From contig CALWIE010000032.1 in assembly GCA_944380625.1 (NCBI GenBank), positions 1 to 24,160 on the forward strand: a stretch of DNA of 24,160 nt, in the 5' to 3' direction. How positions within the stretch are numbered: position 1 is the stretch's first letter; each line of letters starts with the position of its first letter. This document shows, one piece after another, positions 1 through 8,278 of this stretch. A program made the translations under genes and the position numbers. The stretch is from an uncultured Clostridia bacterium. Lineage in GTDB: Bacteria > Bacillota_A > Clostridia > Oscillospirales > Acutalibacteraceae. Below the pieces are notes generated by a model. The model was not told the origin of the DNA. It was given only the letters and a program-made list of their open reading frames with translations, and ran no database searches.

Positions 1-1360
1 GGATGACACGCTCCAGGCGGGAGAAGCCGATGCGGAACTGGTTCTGCAGCAGCTCGCCCACGGAACGGATGCGCCGGTTGCCCAGGTGGTCGATGTCGTC
101 GGTCTTGCCCAGGCCCATGGCCAGGCAATTCATGTAGTTGATGGAGGCGAAGATGTCATCGACGGTGATGTGGTTGGGGATCAGATCGCCCCGGCGGGCG
201 CGCAGGGCAGCCTTCAGGTCCGCCTCGGTCTCGGCGCTGTCCAGGATCTCGGAGAGCACACGGTAGCAGACCCGCTCGTTGATGCCGCACTCCTCCTTGG
301 CGTCGAAATCCACGTACTTCTGGATGTCCACCATGCCGTTGGAGAGGATCTTGACCTCGCGGCCGCCCACGGTGACCACGGCCTCCATCACGCCGGCGTC
401 GTCCAGGCGGTCGGCCAGCTCACGGGTGACGGGGGTGCCGGCGTCGGCCAGCAGCTCCCCGGTGGAGGGGTCGGCGATGGGCTGGGCCAGGGTCTGGCCG
501 GTGAGGCGGCCCTCCAGGCGCAGCTTCTTATTGTATTTGTAGCGGCCCACCCGGGACAGGTCGTACCGGCGGGGGTCGAAGAACAGGCCGTGGAGGTGGG
601 CCTGGGCGCTCTCGATGGTGGGGGGCTCGCTGGGCCGCAGCTTGCGGTACAGCTCGAACAGGGCCTCCTCCATGGATTTGCAGGTGTCCTTCTCGATGGT
701 GGCGCGCATGCGGTCGTCGTCGCCGAAGAAGTCCAGAATCTCCTGGTCGGTGCCCAGCCCCAGGCAGCGGATAAACACGGTGATGGGGATCTTCCGGTTC
801 TTGTCGATACGCACGTAGAACACGTCGTTGACGTCGTTCTCGTACTCCAGCCAGGCGCCCCGGTTGGGGATGATGGTGGAGGAGAACAGCTCCTTGCCGG
901 AGCGGTCGTAATCCATCTTAAAGTAGACGCCGGGGGAGCGGACCAGCTGGGAGACGATGACGCGCTCGGCGCCGTTGATGACGAAGGTGCCGCTCTCGGT
1001 CATCAGGGGGAAGTCCCCCATGAACACCTCGGACTCCTTGATCTCCCCCGTCTCCTTGTTGAGCAGGCGGGCGGTGACCCGGAGGGCGGCGGCGTAGGTG
1101 GCGTCGCGCTCCTTGCACTCGGACACGCTATAATTGGGCTTGTCGTCCAGCTTGTAGTCCACGAAGTCCAGGACCAGGTTGTTGTTGAAATCCGTGATGC
1201 CCGAAACGTCTTCGAACACCTCTTTCAGCCCCTCGGTCAGGAACCACTGGTAGGACTTTTTCTGCACCTCGATGAGGTTGGGCATTTTCAAGACTTCCTC
1301 GATCTTGGAAAAGCTCATCCGGGTATTCTTGCCCAATCGAACCGGTTTCACATTCACCAT
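1..1360 (-). CDS. rpoB: DNA-directed RNA polymerase subunit beta, N-terminal part (3' end outside window)
   Basis: This is the catalytic beta subunit of RNA polymerase, which together with beta' forms the active site and binds DNA and RNA. The minus strand translates without interruption from ATG at 1360 ([20 protein letters not shown]) for about 453 codons and runs off the left edge. Recognisable parts are the N-terminal protrusion ([14 protein letters not shown]), the lobe with RSPGVYF and [10 protein letters not shown], and the segment [20 protein letters not shown], which in this family lies just before the rifampicin-binding region. The rifampicin region itself is outside the window. A GGAG lies about 11 bases before the ATG. 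Unlike the usual rplJ-rplL-rpoB order, the upstream neighbour is an Rrf2 gene, and rpoB has its own promoter and leader. The frame and identity are clear. Confidence 0.97.
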   Translation of the reverse strand, partial: MVNVKPVRLGKNTRMSFSKIEEVLKMPNLIEVQKKSYQWFLTEGLKEVFEDVSGITDFNNNLVLDFVDYKLDDKPNYSVSECKERDATYAAALRVTARLLNKETGEIKESEVFMGDFPLMTESGTFVINGAERVIVSQLVRSPGVYFKMDYDRSGKELFSSTIIPNRGAWLEYENDVNDVFYVRIDKNRKIPITVFIRCLGLGTDQEILDFFGDDDRMRATIEKDTCKSMEEALFELYRKLRPSEPPTIESAQAHLHGLFFDPRRYDLSRVGRYKYNKKLRLEGRLTGQTLAQPIADPSTGELLADAGTPVTRELADRLDDAGVMEAVVTVGGREVKILSNGMVDIQKYVDFDAKEECGINERVCYRVLSEILDSAETEADLKAALRARRGDLIPNHITVDDIFASINYMNCLAMGLGKTDDIDHLGNRRIRSVGELLQNQFRIGFSRLERVI

Positions 1361-1559
1361 AGGCTCAGCCACTCCATTCTTTTATTTTGACGGGGCCCCC
1401 TGGGGGCGGGGGCCGCAAGGGACAATGTGTGTGCAGAACGCCATAGGCGTCACCTTGAATAAAAAAACGCTTTTTTCAAAGCAGCCACTTGATTATTTTG
1501 GAATACTGTGCTATACTTTGTCAAAAGCCTCTTGGAGACACCTATCCATATTGATGCAG
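1361..1559 (-). other. rpoB 5' leader (about 200 nt)
   Basis: This is the predicted untranslated leader between the rpoB promoter and its ATG. It contains a GC-rich hairpin (minus strand GGCCCCC, 7-base loop, GGGGGCC, at about 1386-1412) and an A/T-rich hairpin near 1460-1480. The GC hairpin lacks a U-run, so it is not a normal terminator. I recognise no riboswitch class and no tRNA or coding sequence. Together with 1560-1708 this makes a gene-free stretch of about 350 bases. Confidence 0.5.
1489..1517 (+). promoter_or_regulatory. Possible plus-strand promoter within the rpoB leader
   Basis: The plus strand shows TTGATT (1489-1494), a 17-base spacer and TATACT (1512-1517), close to the sigma-A consensus. 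No plus-strand gene follows, but a hairpin with a T-run lies about 100 bases downstream. It could start a short RNA, or be a chance match in AT-rich promoter DNA. Confidence 0.35.
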
Positions 1560-1565
1560 TATATT

Positions 1566-1594
1566 ATTTTATACCCTGCCTGTCCTTTTGTCAA
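1566..1594 (-). promoter_or_regulatory. Probable sigma-A promoter of rpoB
   Basis: On the minus strand there is a perfect -35 TTGACA (1589-1594), a 17-base spacer and a -10 TAAAAT (1566-1571). The predicted start is near 1559. It explains how rpoB is transcribed here, downstream of the Rrf2 gene terminator. Confidence 0.75.
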
Positions 1595-1614
1595 GGGGGT
1601 TTTGGCATCTTTTT

Positions 1615-1635
1615 CCGCCTGCGGGCGGGTTTTTT
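1615..1635 (+). terminator. Intrinsic terminator-like hairpin, plus strand
   Basis: A five-pair stem CCGCC/GGCGG with loop TGCG is followed on the plus strand by T6. It is oriented against the neighbouring genes, so it would serve only a plus-strand transcript. Confidence 0.4.
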
Positions 1636-1653
1636 ATTTTTTCGCGGGAAAAA

Positions 1654-1696
1654 CAGAAAAGCCTGGGAGCCAGCGTGGCTTCCAGGCTTTTTTCTG
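1654..1696 (-). terminator. Bidirectional intrinsic terminator after the Rrf2 gene
   Basis: A 13-pair stem, AGCCTGGGAGCCA with TGGCTTCCAGGCT (one G-T wobble) and loop GCG, is flanked by A-runs on the left and a T-run on the right. It therefore terminates in both directions. It lies just after the Rrf2 stop codon and ends the upstream operon before the rpoB promoter. Confidence 0.85.
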
Positions 1697-1708
1697 TCTG
1701 CTCGGGCG

Positions 1709-2146
1709 TCAAGCGCCGCAGCCCTTCTCCCCCTGGCCGGGGCAGGCGCAGGGCCCCTCCTCGCAGATCATCTCGAAGGTATAAGAATCCAGCTCCCGGC
1801 GGACGTCCTGGGAGATTTTTTCATAAATGCGGTGCAGTCGGCAATGGGAGCGGCCGCAGCTGTACTCCTCCTTCTGGCAGCGGGAGAGCATGTACTCCCC
1901 CTCCACCGACTCGATGACCTGCCGCAGGGTGATCTCCCCGGCAGGGCGGGCCAGGCTGTAGCCCCCCTTGGCCCCTTTGAAGGAGCACACCAGGCCCTCT
2001 GCCACCAGCCCCCGCAGAATCTTCAAGCAGAAGCGCTGGGGGACGTCCATCTCCTCGGAGATGGTGCGGGCGTCCCAGCGGCCGGGGTGCTTGGTGAGAT
2101 ATTCTACGATGCGGACGGCGTAGTCCGCCTCCAGCGTCATGACCAT
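1709..2146 (-). CDS. Rrf2 family transcriptional regulator
   Basis: This 145-residue protein is a winged-helix regulator of the Rrf2 family (IscR, NsrR and CymR relatives). The N-terminal DNA-binding region (EADYAVRIVEYL, then DVPQRFCLKILRGL with the wing GAKGGYSLARP) is typical. Three cysteines at about residues 90, 97 and 102, followed by H105, sit where IscR/NsrR bind an iron-sulfur cluster (here C-X6-C-X4-C), so iron-sulfur or redox sensing is likely. The C-terminus is unusually cysteine-rich (C128, C133, C135, C143). ATG at 2146 has a GGGGAG site six bases upstream. It is last in the dgt-dnaG-rpoD direction, 40 bases after rpoD, and ends at a strong terminator. Its targets are not shown by the sequence. 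Confidence 0.9.
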   Translation of the reverse strand: MVMTLEADYAVRIVEYLTKHPGRWDARTISEEMDVPQRFCLKILRGLVAEGLVCSFKGAKGGYSLARPAGEITLRQVIESVEGEYMLSRCQKEEYSCGRSHCRLHRIYEKISQDVRRELDSYTFEMICEEGPCACPGQGEKGCGA

Positions 2147-2186
2147 AGCGCTCTCCCCTTTCTGAAAAATCGCCGCCGGGCCCGGC

Positions 2187-3272
<1,086 letters not shown>

Positions 3273-3296
3273 GCGTCCCCACCATTCCTTTCTTCG

Positions 3297-5090
3297 TTAC
3301 GGGCCCGTTCCCGGCCCCATCCCATTCTGTTGTTTTCTGGTACGTAAAGCCTGTAAGTATGCCTGCAGGTCCTCGGCCGACGCCTCTTTAATCTTCTTGG
3401 GGTCGGCGAAGGCTCCTTCGTTCTGTAAGATGCGGAGGTACTCCTCCGCGTCCGCCCGGGTGGGCGGGGCCTCCCGGCGCTGGGCCAGGATGCGGGTGAG
3501 CTCGGAGAGCTCCTCCTGGGTGAGCTCCCCGGCCAGGTCCCCCAGGGTGGTCTCGCCATGGATAGTTTTGCCCAGCAGGACCGTATATAGTCTGCGGTTG
3601 TAGGCGGTGATGAGTTTTTCCGGGGGCAGCCGCCTCTGCAGGTCCTCCGCCCGGTCCTGGTGGAGGAACAGGTAGCAGAGGATGCCCTCCTCCGCCAAAG
3701 CCGCCCGCATGTGCCGCTTTTTCTCCGGGTTGGCCGCCTGCTTGACGGCCACCACCTCCTGCTGGGAGCGGACCAGCTTTTTCTTCTCCTGGTAGGACTC
3801 CCGGCGGGCCAGGCGGTCCACCGTGTCCAGGATGCTGTCCTTCCCCACCCCGGTCTCCTGGGAGAGCTTGCCGGCGTAGATGTCCCGCTCCATCCTGTCC
3901 CGGAGCTTGCACAGCACGGTCTCCGCCGCCTCCTTCAGGTACCGGGCCCGGCCGTCCTCTGTGGTGAGGTCGTACTTTTTCCGCACCCCGGCAAGGCGGT
4001 ACTCCACGTCGTTGCCGCCGGACTCCAGCAGCTGCTTGAAGCGGGCGGGGCCGTCCTCCCCGTAGTTGCGCATGAATTCGTCGGGGTCCTTGCCCCCGGG
4101 CACGGTGATGACCCGCACCTGCAGCCCCGTGTTCTTCAAGATGGGGATGGCCCGCTGGGTGGCCCGCTGGCCCGCCTCGTCGGAGTCGTAGCAGATCACG
4201 GCCTCATCGGCGTAGCGCTTGATGATGCGGGCCTGCTCCTCGGTAAGGGAGGTGCCCAGGGAGGCGATGGCGTTGGTGAACCCCGCCCGGTGCAGGGCGA
4301 TGACATCCATGTACCCCTCCGCCAGGATGAGCTGGCGGGAGCCGGAGTCCTTGGCGAAGTTCATGGCGAAGAGGCCGCTGCTCTTGTGGTACACCGGGGT
4401 GTCTGAGGTGTTGATGTACTTGGGCTTCTCATCGGTGAGGATGCGCCCGCCGAAGGCCACCACGTTCCCCCGCAGGTCCAGAATGGGGAACATGGCCCGG
4501 GCCCGGTAGCGGTCGTAGGGGTAGCCCTTTTTTGACAGCCGGGCCACGTCGGCCTGGAGCATCTCCTGCTGGGTGTAGCCCTTGGCCTTCAGGTGGTTCA
4601 CCAGGGCGAAGCCGCTGTCGGGGGAATACCCCAGGCCGAAGTGCTGGATGGTCTTGTTGTCCAGCCCCCGGCGGCGGAAGTAGTCCAGCCCGGGCTTGCC
4701 CTCGGGTGCGGAGAGCATTTTATAATAGAAGCGGGCCGTCTCTCGGTTGATCTCTAAAATGCGGGTGCGCAGCCGGGACATGCTGTCGTCCACCCCGTCC
4801 TCGGGCACGGTCATGCCGGCCCGCTGGGCCAGCCAGCGCACCGCCTCGGGGAAGTCCAGGTTCTCCACGCCCATGACGAAGGAGATCACGTCCCCGCCCT
4901 TGTTGCAGCCGAAGCAGTAAAAGGAATTGTTCCCCGGGTAGATGTTGAAGGACCCGGTCTTTTCGTTGTGGAAGGGGCAGAGGCCCACCAGGTTCTTCCC
5001 CCGCCGCTTTAAGTTCACATAGGCGGAGGCCACCTCCTCGATGGGGTTGCGCGCCTCCAGCTCCCGTAAAAATTCCGGCGGAAACGCCAT
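3297..5090 (-). CDS. dnaG: DNA primase
   Basis: Primase makes RNA primers for replication and works with the replicative helicase. The 597-residue protein has the CHC2 zinc finger at its N-terminus (C38, H41, C59, C62), the RNA polymerase basic core, and a TOPRIM domain with the catalytic glutamate in AEGYMDV (about 257-263) and the acidic DSDEAG (302-307). The C-terminal third is the helicase-binding region and is less conserved. ATG at 5090 is preceded by AAAGGAGG six bases upstream, which fixes the start. It lies 22 bases after dgt and 24 before rpoD, so the three are co-transcribed. Confidence 0.97.
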   Translation of the reverse strand: MAFPPEFLRELEARNPIEEVASAYVNLKRRGKNLVGLCPFHNEKTGSFNIYPGNNSFYCFGCNKGGDVISFVMGVENLDFPEAVRWLAQRAGMTVPEDGVDDSMSRLRTRILEINRETARFYYKMLSAPEGKPGLDYFRRRGLDNKTIQHFGLGYSPDSGFALVNHLKAKGYTQQEMLQADVARLSKKGYPYDRYRARAMFPILDLRGNVVAFGGRILTDEKPKYINTSDTPVYHKSSGLFAMNFAKDSGSRQLILAEGYMDVIALHRAGFTNAIASLGTSLTEEQARIIKRYADEAVICYDSDEAGQRATQRAIPILKNTGLQVRVITVPGGKDPDEFMRNYGEDGPARFKQLLESGGNDVEYRLAGVRKKYDLTTEDGRARYLKEAAETVLCKLRDRMERDIYAGKLSQETGVGKDSILDTVDRLARRESYQEKKKLVRSQQEVVAVKQAANPEKKRHMRAALAEEGILCYLFLHQDRAEDLQRRLPPEKLITAYNRRLYTVLLGKTIHGETTLGDLAGELTQEELSELTRILAQRREAPPTRADAEEYLRILQNEGAFADPKKIKEASAEDLQAYLQALRTRKQQNGMGPGTGP

Positions 5091-5112
5091 AGCGCCCCTC
5101 CTTTCCCACCGG

Positions 5113-6114
5113 TTACATCACCAGGTTCCACGCCTTGGGGATGAACAGCTCTTTGTAGCAGGCCACGGCGAAGTGGTCTGTCATGCCCGCCACATAGTCG
5201 CAGGCCGCCACCTCGGGCCCCTCTTCCGCCGCGATCTGCTGCATGTAGTCCGGCAGGTATTTGGGGTCCTTGAAGTGCAGGTACAGGCTCTGGATGATGT
5301 GGGGCACCTTGCGCTCCTCTTTTTTGGCGTACTCGTTTAAGTACACCGCCTGGTACATAAAGTCGTTGAGCTCCTCGAAGGCCCGGAGGGTCCGCTCGTC
5401 CATGGCGATGTCCCCCTCCCGGCTGTTTGCCACCACCGAGGAGATCAGGGCGGTGATCCGCTTCGTTTTGGAGTCCCCCAGGGTCTGGGTGGTGTTCTTG
5501 GGGATGTCCCCCTCCTGGAGCACCCCGGCCCGGATGGCGTCGTCGATGTCGTGGTTGATGTAGGCGATCTTGTCCGCCCAGCGGACGATGCGGCCCTCGG
5601 CGGTGTCGGCCTCCAGGCCGGTGGTGTGGCAGAGGATGCCGTTTTTCACCTCCCAGGTGAGGTTGAGGCCACGGCCGTCCTTCTCCAGCCTGTCCACCAC
5701 CCGCACGCTCTGCTCGTAGTGGCGGAAGCCCTTGGGCAGCAGGGCGTTTAAGGCCCGCTCCCCGGCGTGGCCGAAGGGGGTGTGGCCCAGGTCGTGGGCC
5801 AGGGCCACCGCCTCGGTCAGATCCTCGTTCAGGCGCAGGGCCCGGGCGATGGTCCGGGCGATCTGGGAGACCTCCAAGGTGTGGGTCAGGCGAGTGCGGT
5901 AGTGGTCCCCCTCGGGAGAGAGGAACACCTGGGTCTTGTGCTTCAACCGGCGGAAGGACTTGCAGTGGATGATCCGGTCCCGGTCCCGCTGGTAGGGGGT
6001 GCGCATGACGCACTCCTCCTCCGGGCGCCGGCGCCCTTTGGTGTCTGCGGAAAAGGCCGCCCAAGGGGCCAGCATCTGCCGTTCCATGGTCTGGGTCTGC
6101 TCTCGAATGGTCAT
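5113..6114 (-). CDS. dgt: Deoxyguanosinetriphosphate triphosphohydrolase-like HD protein
   Basis: This is an HD-superfamily dNTP triphosphohydrolase (Dgt family) that removes triphosphate from deoxynucleotides. The HD signature is visible: H78, then HD at 107-108 in ALAHDLGHTPFGHAGE, and a later D in RWADKIAYINHDIDDA. The N-terminal QRDRDRIIHCKSFRRLKHKTQ is typical of the bacterial family. The frame can begin at GTG 6126, but the family normally starts MTIRE, so ATG 6114 (333 residues) is preferred; neither start has an ideal ribosome site. It is first of the dgt-dnaG-rpoD set, with about 140 bases of leader separating it from yigZ. Confidence 0.93.
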   Translation of the reverse strand: MTIREQTQTMERQMLAPWAAFSADTKGRRRPEEECVMRTPYQRDRDRIIHCKSFRRLKHKTQVFLSPEGDHYRTRLTHTLEVSQIARTIARALRLNEDLTEAVALAHDLGHTPFGHAGERALNALLPKGFRHYEQSVRVVDRLEKDGRGLNLTWEVKNGILCHTTGLEADTAEGRIVRWADKIAYINHDIDDAIRAGVLQEGDIPKNTTQTLGDSKTKRITALISSVVANSREGDIAMDERTLRAFEELNDFMYQAVYLNEYAKKEERKVPHIIQSLYLHFKDPKYLPDYMQQIAAEEGPEVAACDYVAGMTDHFAVACYKELFIPKAWNLVM

Positions 6115-6255
6115 AAACCCGTCCACACCCTTTCTGAATCCAGTATTTTGTTGTAGGTTCCCCTCTTTACGCAGGGGGCGTAACTTGTCCCTATAGTTTT
6201 ATACGCGGCCCTTGGGGAAATTACTTGTCCCCGCCGGGGTGTTTTTGAAAAAATA
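6115..6255 (-). other. yigZ-dgt intergenic leader with a direct repeat
   Basis: This 141-base gap contains two near-identical 11-mers, taacttgtccc at 6181-6191 and ttacttgtccc at 6221-6231 (plus-strand reading), exactly 40 bases apart. A TATAAA-like sequence lies between them on the minus strand, without a good -35. I recognise no riboswitch. It may hold the promoter of dgt-dnaG-rpoD. Confidence 0.4.
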
Positions 6256-6876
6256 TCAGGAAAAGGGGAAAAACCGCTTCCCCTCCTCCACGAGTTCCAC
6301 CCGGCCGCTGGTGGCGTCCGCCAGGCGCTTTTCCAGGGCTGGCAGATCCTTGGGGTCCAGGTGGAAGCGCAGGCGCACCCGCTCTAAAAACTCCGTGTCG
6401 TCCACCACGCCCCCGTTTTCCGGCACCAGGGCCCCCACCCTGCCGTACAGGGAATAGTCGCAGCTAAGGCTCAAGAGGAGGCACTCCCGCATGGTGACCT
6501 TCCGGGCGGCGGCCAGGGCCAGGGAGGCCGTGTGGGAGTAAGCCCGGATGAGCCCCCCGCCCCCCAGGAGGATGCCCCCGAAATACCGGGTGGCCACCAC
6601 CACGCAGTCAGTGACCCCAGCCTTTTTCAAGGTGTCGATCACCGGCAGGCCTGCGGTGCCCTGGGGCTCGCCGTCATCGGAAAAGCGCTGGATGCCGTTT
6701 TCCCGCAGGATGTAGGCGTAGACGTTGTGGCTGGCGTCCCAGTAGCGGGAGCGCAGGCCCTGGATGAAGGCCAGGGCCTCTTCCTCGGTCCGCACCGGGC
6801 GGCAGCTGCCGATAAACCGGGAGCGCTTCTCCACAAACTCGTCGGAGGCCTCCCTCTCCACGGTGATGTACTCCAC
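6256..6876 (-). CDS. yigZ: YigZ/IMPACT family protein
   Basis: This 206-residue protein belongs to the UPF0029/IMPACT family (YigZ, YvyE), whose eukaryotic relatives modulate Gcn2 and whose bacterial role is poorly defined. The N-terminal domain carries the conserved YWDASHNVYAY, RFSDDGEPQGTAGLP and RYFGGILLGGGGLIRAY blocks. The C-terminal DUF1949-like ferredoxin-fold domain follows (SLSCDYSLYGRVGAL). The frame is open to 6933, but that region is the rpmE terminator. The likely start is GTG 6876, with AAAGGGGAG eight bases upstream. Function is not deducible beyond the family. Confidence 0.9.
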   Translation of the reverse strand: MEYITVEREASDEFVEKRSRFIGSCRPVRTEEEALAFIQGLRSRYWDASHNVYAYILRENGIQRFSDDGEPQGTAGLPVIDTLKKAGVTDCVVVATRYFGGILLGGGGLIRAYSHTASLALAAARKVTMRECLLLSLSCDYSLYGRVGALVPENGGVVDDTEFLERVRLRFHLDPKDLPALEKRLADATSGRVELVEEGKRFFPFS

Positions 6877-6899
6877 TGCCCTCTCTCCCCTTTCTTGCC

Positions 6900-6932
6900 G
6901 GAACATAACAAAGAGAGCGGTGCGAAACCGCA
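6900..6932 (-). terminator. Intrinsic terminator of rpmE
   Basis: On the minus strand an eight-pair stem GCGGTGCG/CGCACCGC with loop GTTT is followed by TCTCTTTGTT, shortly after the rpmE stop. yigZ has no obvious promoter of its own, so some read-through may occur. Confidence 0.7.
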
Positions 6933-6951
6933 CCGCCCCGATTCTGCCTGC

Positions 6952-7152
6952 TTACTTCATGCCGTAGCGCTTCTTGAACATATCCACGCCGCCGCTGGTG
7001 TCCACCCGCTTCTGCTTGCCCGTAAAGAACGGGTGGCACTTCGAACATATTTCGACTTTGATGTCCTTCTTGGTAGACCGGGTCTTGATCACGTTGCCGC
7101 AGGCGCAGGTGATGGTGGTCTCCTGGTAGTCGGGATGTATATTCTGCTTCAT
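6952..7152 (-). CDS. rpmE: 50S ribosomal protein bL31, zinc-binding type
   Basis: The 66-residue protein ([20 protein letters not shown]) is ribosomal protein L31 of the large subunit. It keeps the zinc ligands C16, C18, C36 and C39, so it is the C+ form that can store zinc. The conserved [19 protein letters not shown] block is present. The frame could start at GTG 7164, but ATG 7152 matches family starts and has AGAGGTG about nine bases upstream. It has its own promoter and terminator. Confidence 0.97.
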   Translation of the reverse strand: MKQNIHPDYQETTITCACGNVIKTRSTKKDIKVEICSKCHPFFTGKQKRVDTSGGVDMFKKRYGMK

Positions 7153-7203
7153 CTTCGGTTTCACCTCTTTACGGTTCAGGATATTTCAACTCAATCGCAG
7201 AGC

Positions 7204-7232
7204 ATTGTAGCACATCCAAAGGCAAAATGCAA
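7204..7232 (-). promoter_or_regulatory. Probable promoter of rpmE
   Basis: Minus strand TTGCAT (7227-7232), 17-base spacer and TACAAT (7204-7209), with an extended TGC just before the -10. No Zur-like palindrome was noted. Confidence 0.7.
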
Positions 7233-7267
7233 GAGGGAATTTTGGAAAACCGGGCCGAGGGGCCGTT

Positions 7268-8152
7268 TCAGCCCTGGCTCGCCAGGTAGCTGATGTACTC
7301 CTCCAGGCACATGGAGCGCTGCTGCATGGCCACCGCGTGCTCGCCGCCCACATAGCGCAGGACGGTGGAGTCCCCGTAGCAGCCGGTGTAGTCCTCCTGG
7401 CCCTCCGGGTAGCGGAAGATAAAGCCGTACTCCCCCATGTGGGCCCGCAGCCATGAACAGGTGCGGGAGTCTGCAAAGGTCTCCGGGTCGCCGTCCAGGC
7501 GGACGCAGAAGCCCGTCTGCTGGTCGCACTCCCCGGCCATGGGCACAAGGAAGCGTGCCTCGGTCCGGGCCATGACGGTGGTCAGGCCCTGAGGCCCCTC
7601 CATGAGCTCCTCCACCTTGGCGGAAAAGCGGCGCTCCTGCTCCCCATAGGGGACGTACCCCTCGGTGAACACCAGCTGGAGGCCCTCCTCCCGGGCGGCC
7701 TGGACCAGGGCCTCCAGGGCCGGGACCATGCGGGACTCCACCTGCACCCCCTCCACCTCCTCGGTGTCGGGCACGTAGGAGGCGTCCGCCGGGGAATCCC
7801 GGTTGATGACGAACAGGCTGACGTCGTCGGGATAGACCGGCAGGCCCAGGGCGTCGTAGGCGGGCAGCTCTACAGTGTCCCCGGAGGAGAGGCTGCTGGA
7901 ACCCTCGCTCCCCGTGGGAAGGACGATTTCCGCGTGGAAATAGGGCACCATGTAAAAGGCCACAAAAAGCCCCGCCCCCACAGCGGCAGCCAAAATCACC
8001 AGGGTAAGCACCGCCCGCATCCACCAGCGGATGTGCCGGGCCTGCCGGGCCTGCAGCTGCTTGTCCCGGGAAATAAACAGGTTCCGCCCGGCCGGCCCCA
8101 GGCTGAAGCGATCTCTTCTCTTCCGATGTATTGCCAAAACACTCCCTCGCAT
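7268..8152 (-). CDS. VanY-like (peptidase M15B fold) membrane-anchored protein lacking the zinc ligands
   Basis: The roughly 294-residue protein has a basic cytoplasmic N-terminus, one membrane segment (about 47-70) and an extracytoplasmic domain resembling VanY D,D-carboxypeptidases. Family landmarks are INRDSP, TEGYVPYGEQ (in place of SGYRSYxxQ), QTGFCVRL, WLRAHMGEYGFIFRYPEG, and TG...LRYVG. The catalytic positions are changed: in EHQTGLAVD the zinc histidine is Q211 and the aspartate is R218, and in ExWHxRYVG the histidine is V264 and the glutamate is D261. It is therefore probably not an active peptidase and may bind cell wall or a partner. Five cysteines (209, 216, 232, 258, 282) could form disulfides. 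ATG 8152 has a poor ribosome site; TTG 8137, behind GGGAG, is an alternative start. Confidence 0.75.
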   Translation of the reverse strand: MRGSVLAIHRKRRDRFSLGPAGRNLFISRDKQLQARQARHIRWWMRAVLTLVILAAAVGAGLFVAFYMVPYFHAEIVLPTGSEGSSSLSSGDTVELPAYDALGLPVYPDDVSLFVINRDSPADASYVPDTEEVEGVQVESRMVPALEALVQAAREEGLQLVFTEGYVPYGEQERRFSAKVEELMEGPQGLTTVMARTEARFLVPMAGECDQQTGFCVRLDGDPETFADSRTCSWLRAHMGEYGFIFRYPEGQEDYTGCYGDSTVLRYVGGEHAVAMQQRSMCLEEYISYLASQG

Positions 8153-8184
8153 TTCCAGTGGCGTAAGACACAGCTTTAGTTGTA

Positions 8185-8193
8185 ATTATAGCA
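8185..8193 (-). promoter_or_regulatory. Probable extended -10 promoter of the VanY-like gene
   Basis: The minus strand shows TGC directly followed by TATAAT (8185-8190). There is no clear -35. The predicted start is near 8178, giving a leader of about 25-40 bases. Confidence 0.55.
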
Positions 8194-8241
8194 CGGCTTC
8201 GCCGGAAAAGGGAACTGCCTGCAGGAAAAAAAACGCGGCAA

Positions 8242-8270
8242 AAATGGGAGGCCCTGGGGCCTCCCATTTT
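8242..8270 (-). terminator. Bidirectional intrinsic terminator after the aminopeptidase gene
   Basis: A perfect 13-pair stem AAATGGGAGGCCC/GGGCCTCCCATTT with a two-base apex is flanked by A- and T-runs. It starts nine bases after the aminopeptidase stop codon. Confidence 0.85.
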
Positions 8271-8278
8271 TTCGGGTT

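Larger units (their letters stand above)
1524..1637 (+). ncRNA. Candidate small antisense RNA opposite the rpoB promoter/leader (speculative)
   Basis: The segment between the plus-strand promoter-like site and the CCGCC-TGCG-GGCGG hairpin plus T6 (1615-1635) would give an RNA of about 110 nt. Its interior can fold: AAAAGCCTCTTGG near the 5' end can pair with TCAAGGGGGTTTT near 1591-1603, with one mismatch and two wobbles. No known family was recognised. The call rests only on a promoter-like and a terminator-like signal in register. Confidence 0.2.

Noticed and set aside
86..1390. Long plus-strand open frame (434 codons) over rpoB
   Set aside because: It is antisense to an unmistakable rpoB coding frame; composition is the valine/leucine/glycine-rich pattern of a high-GC shadow frame.
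1386..1412. GC-rich hairpin in the rpoB leader as an attenuator
   Set aside because: There is no U-run after it on the minus strand and no competing antiterminator could be drawn with confidence.
7240..7267. Possible terminator after the VanY-like gene
   Set aside because: The stem around AAACGGCC/GGCCCGGTTT is imperfect, so it was not listed as a feature.
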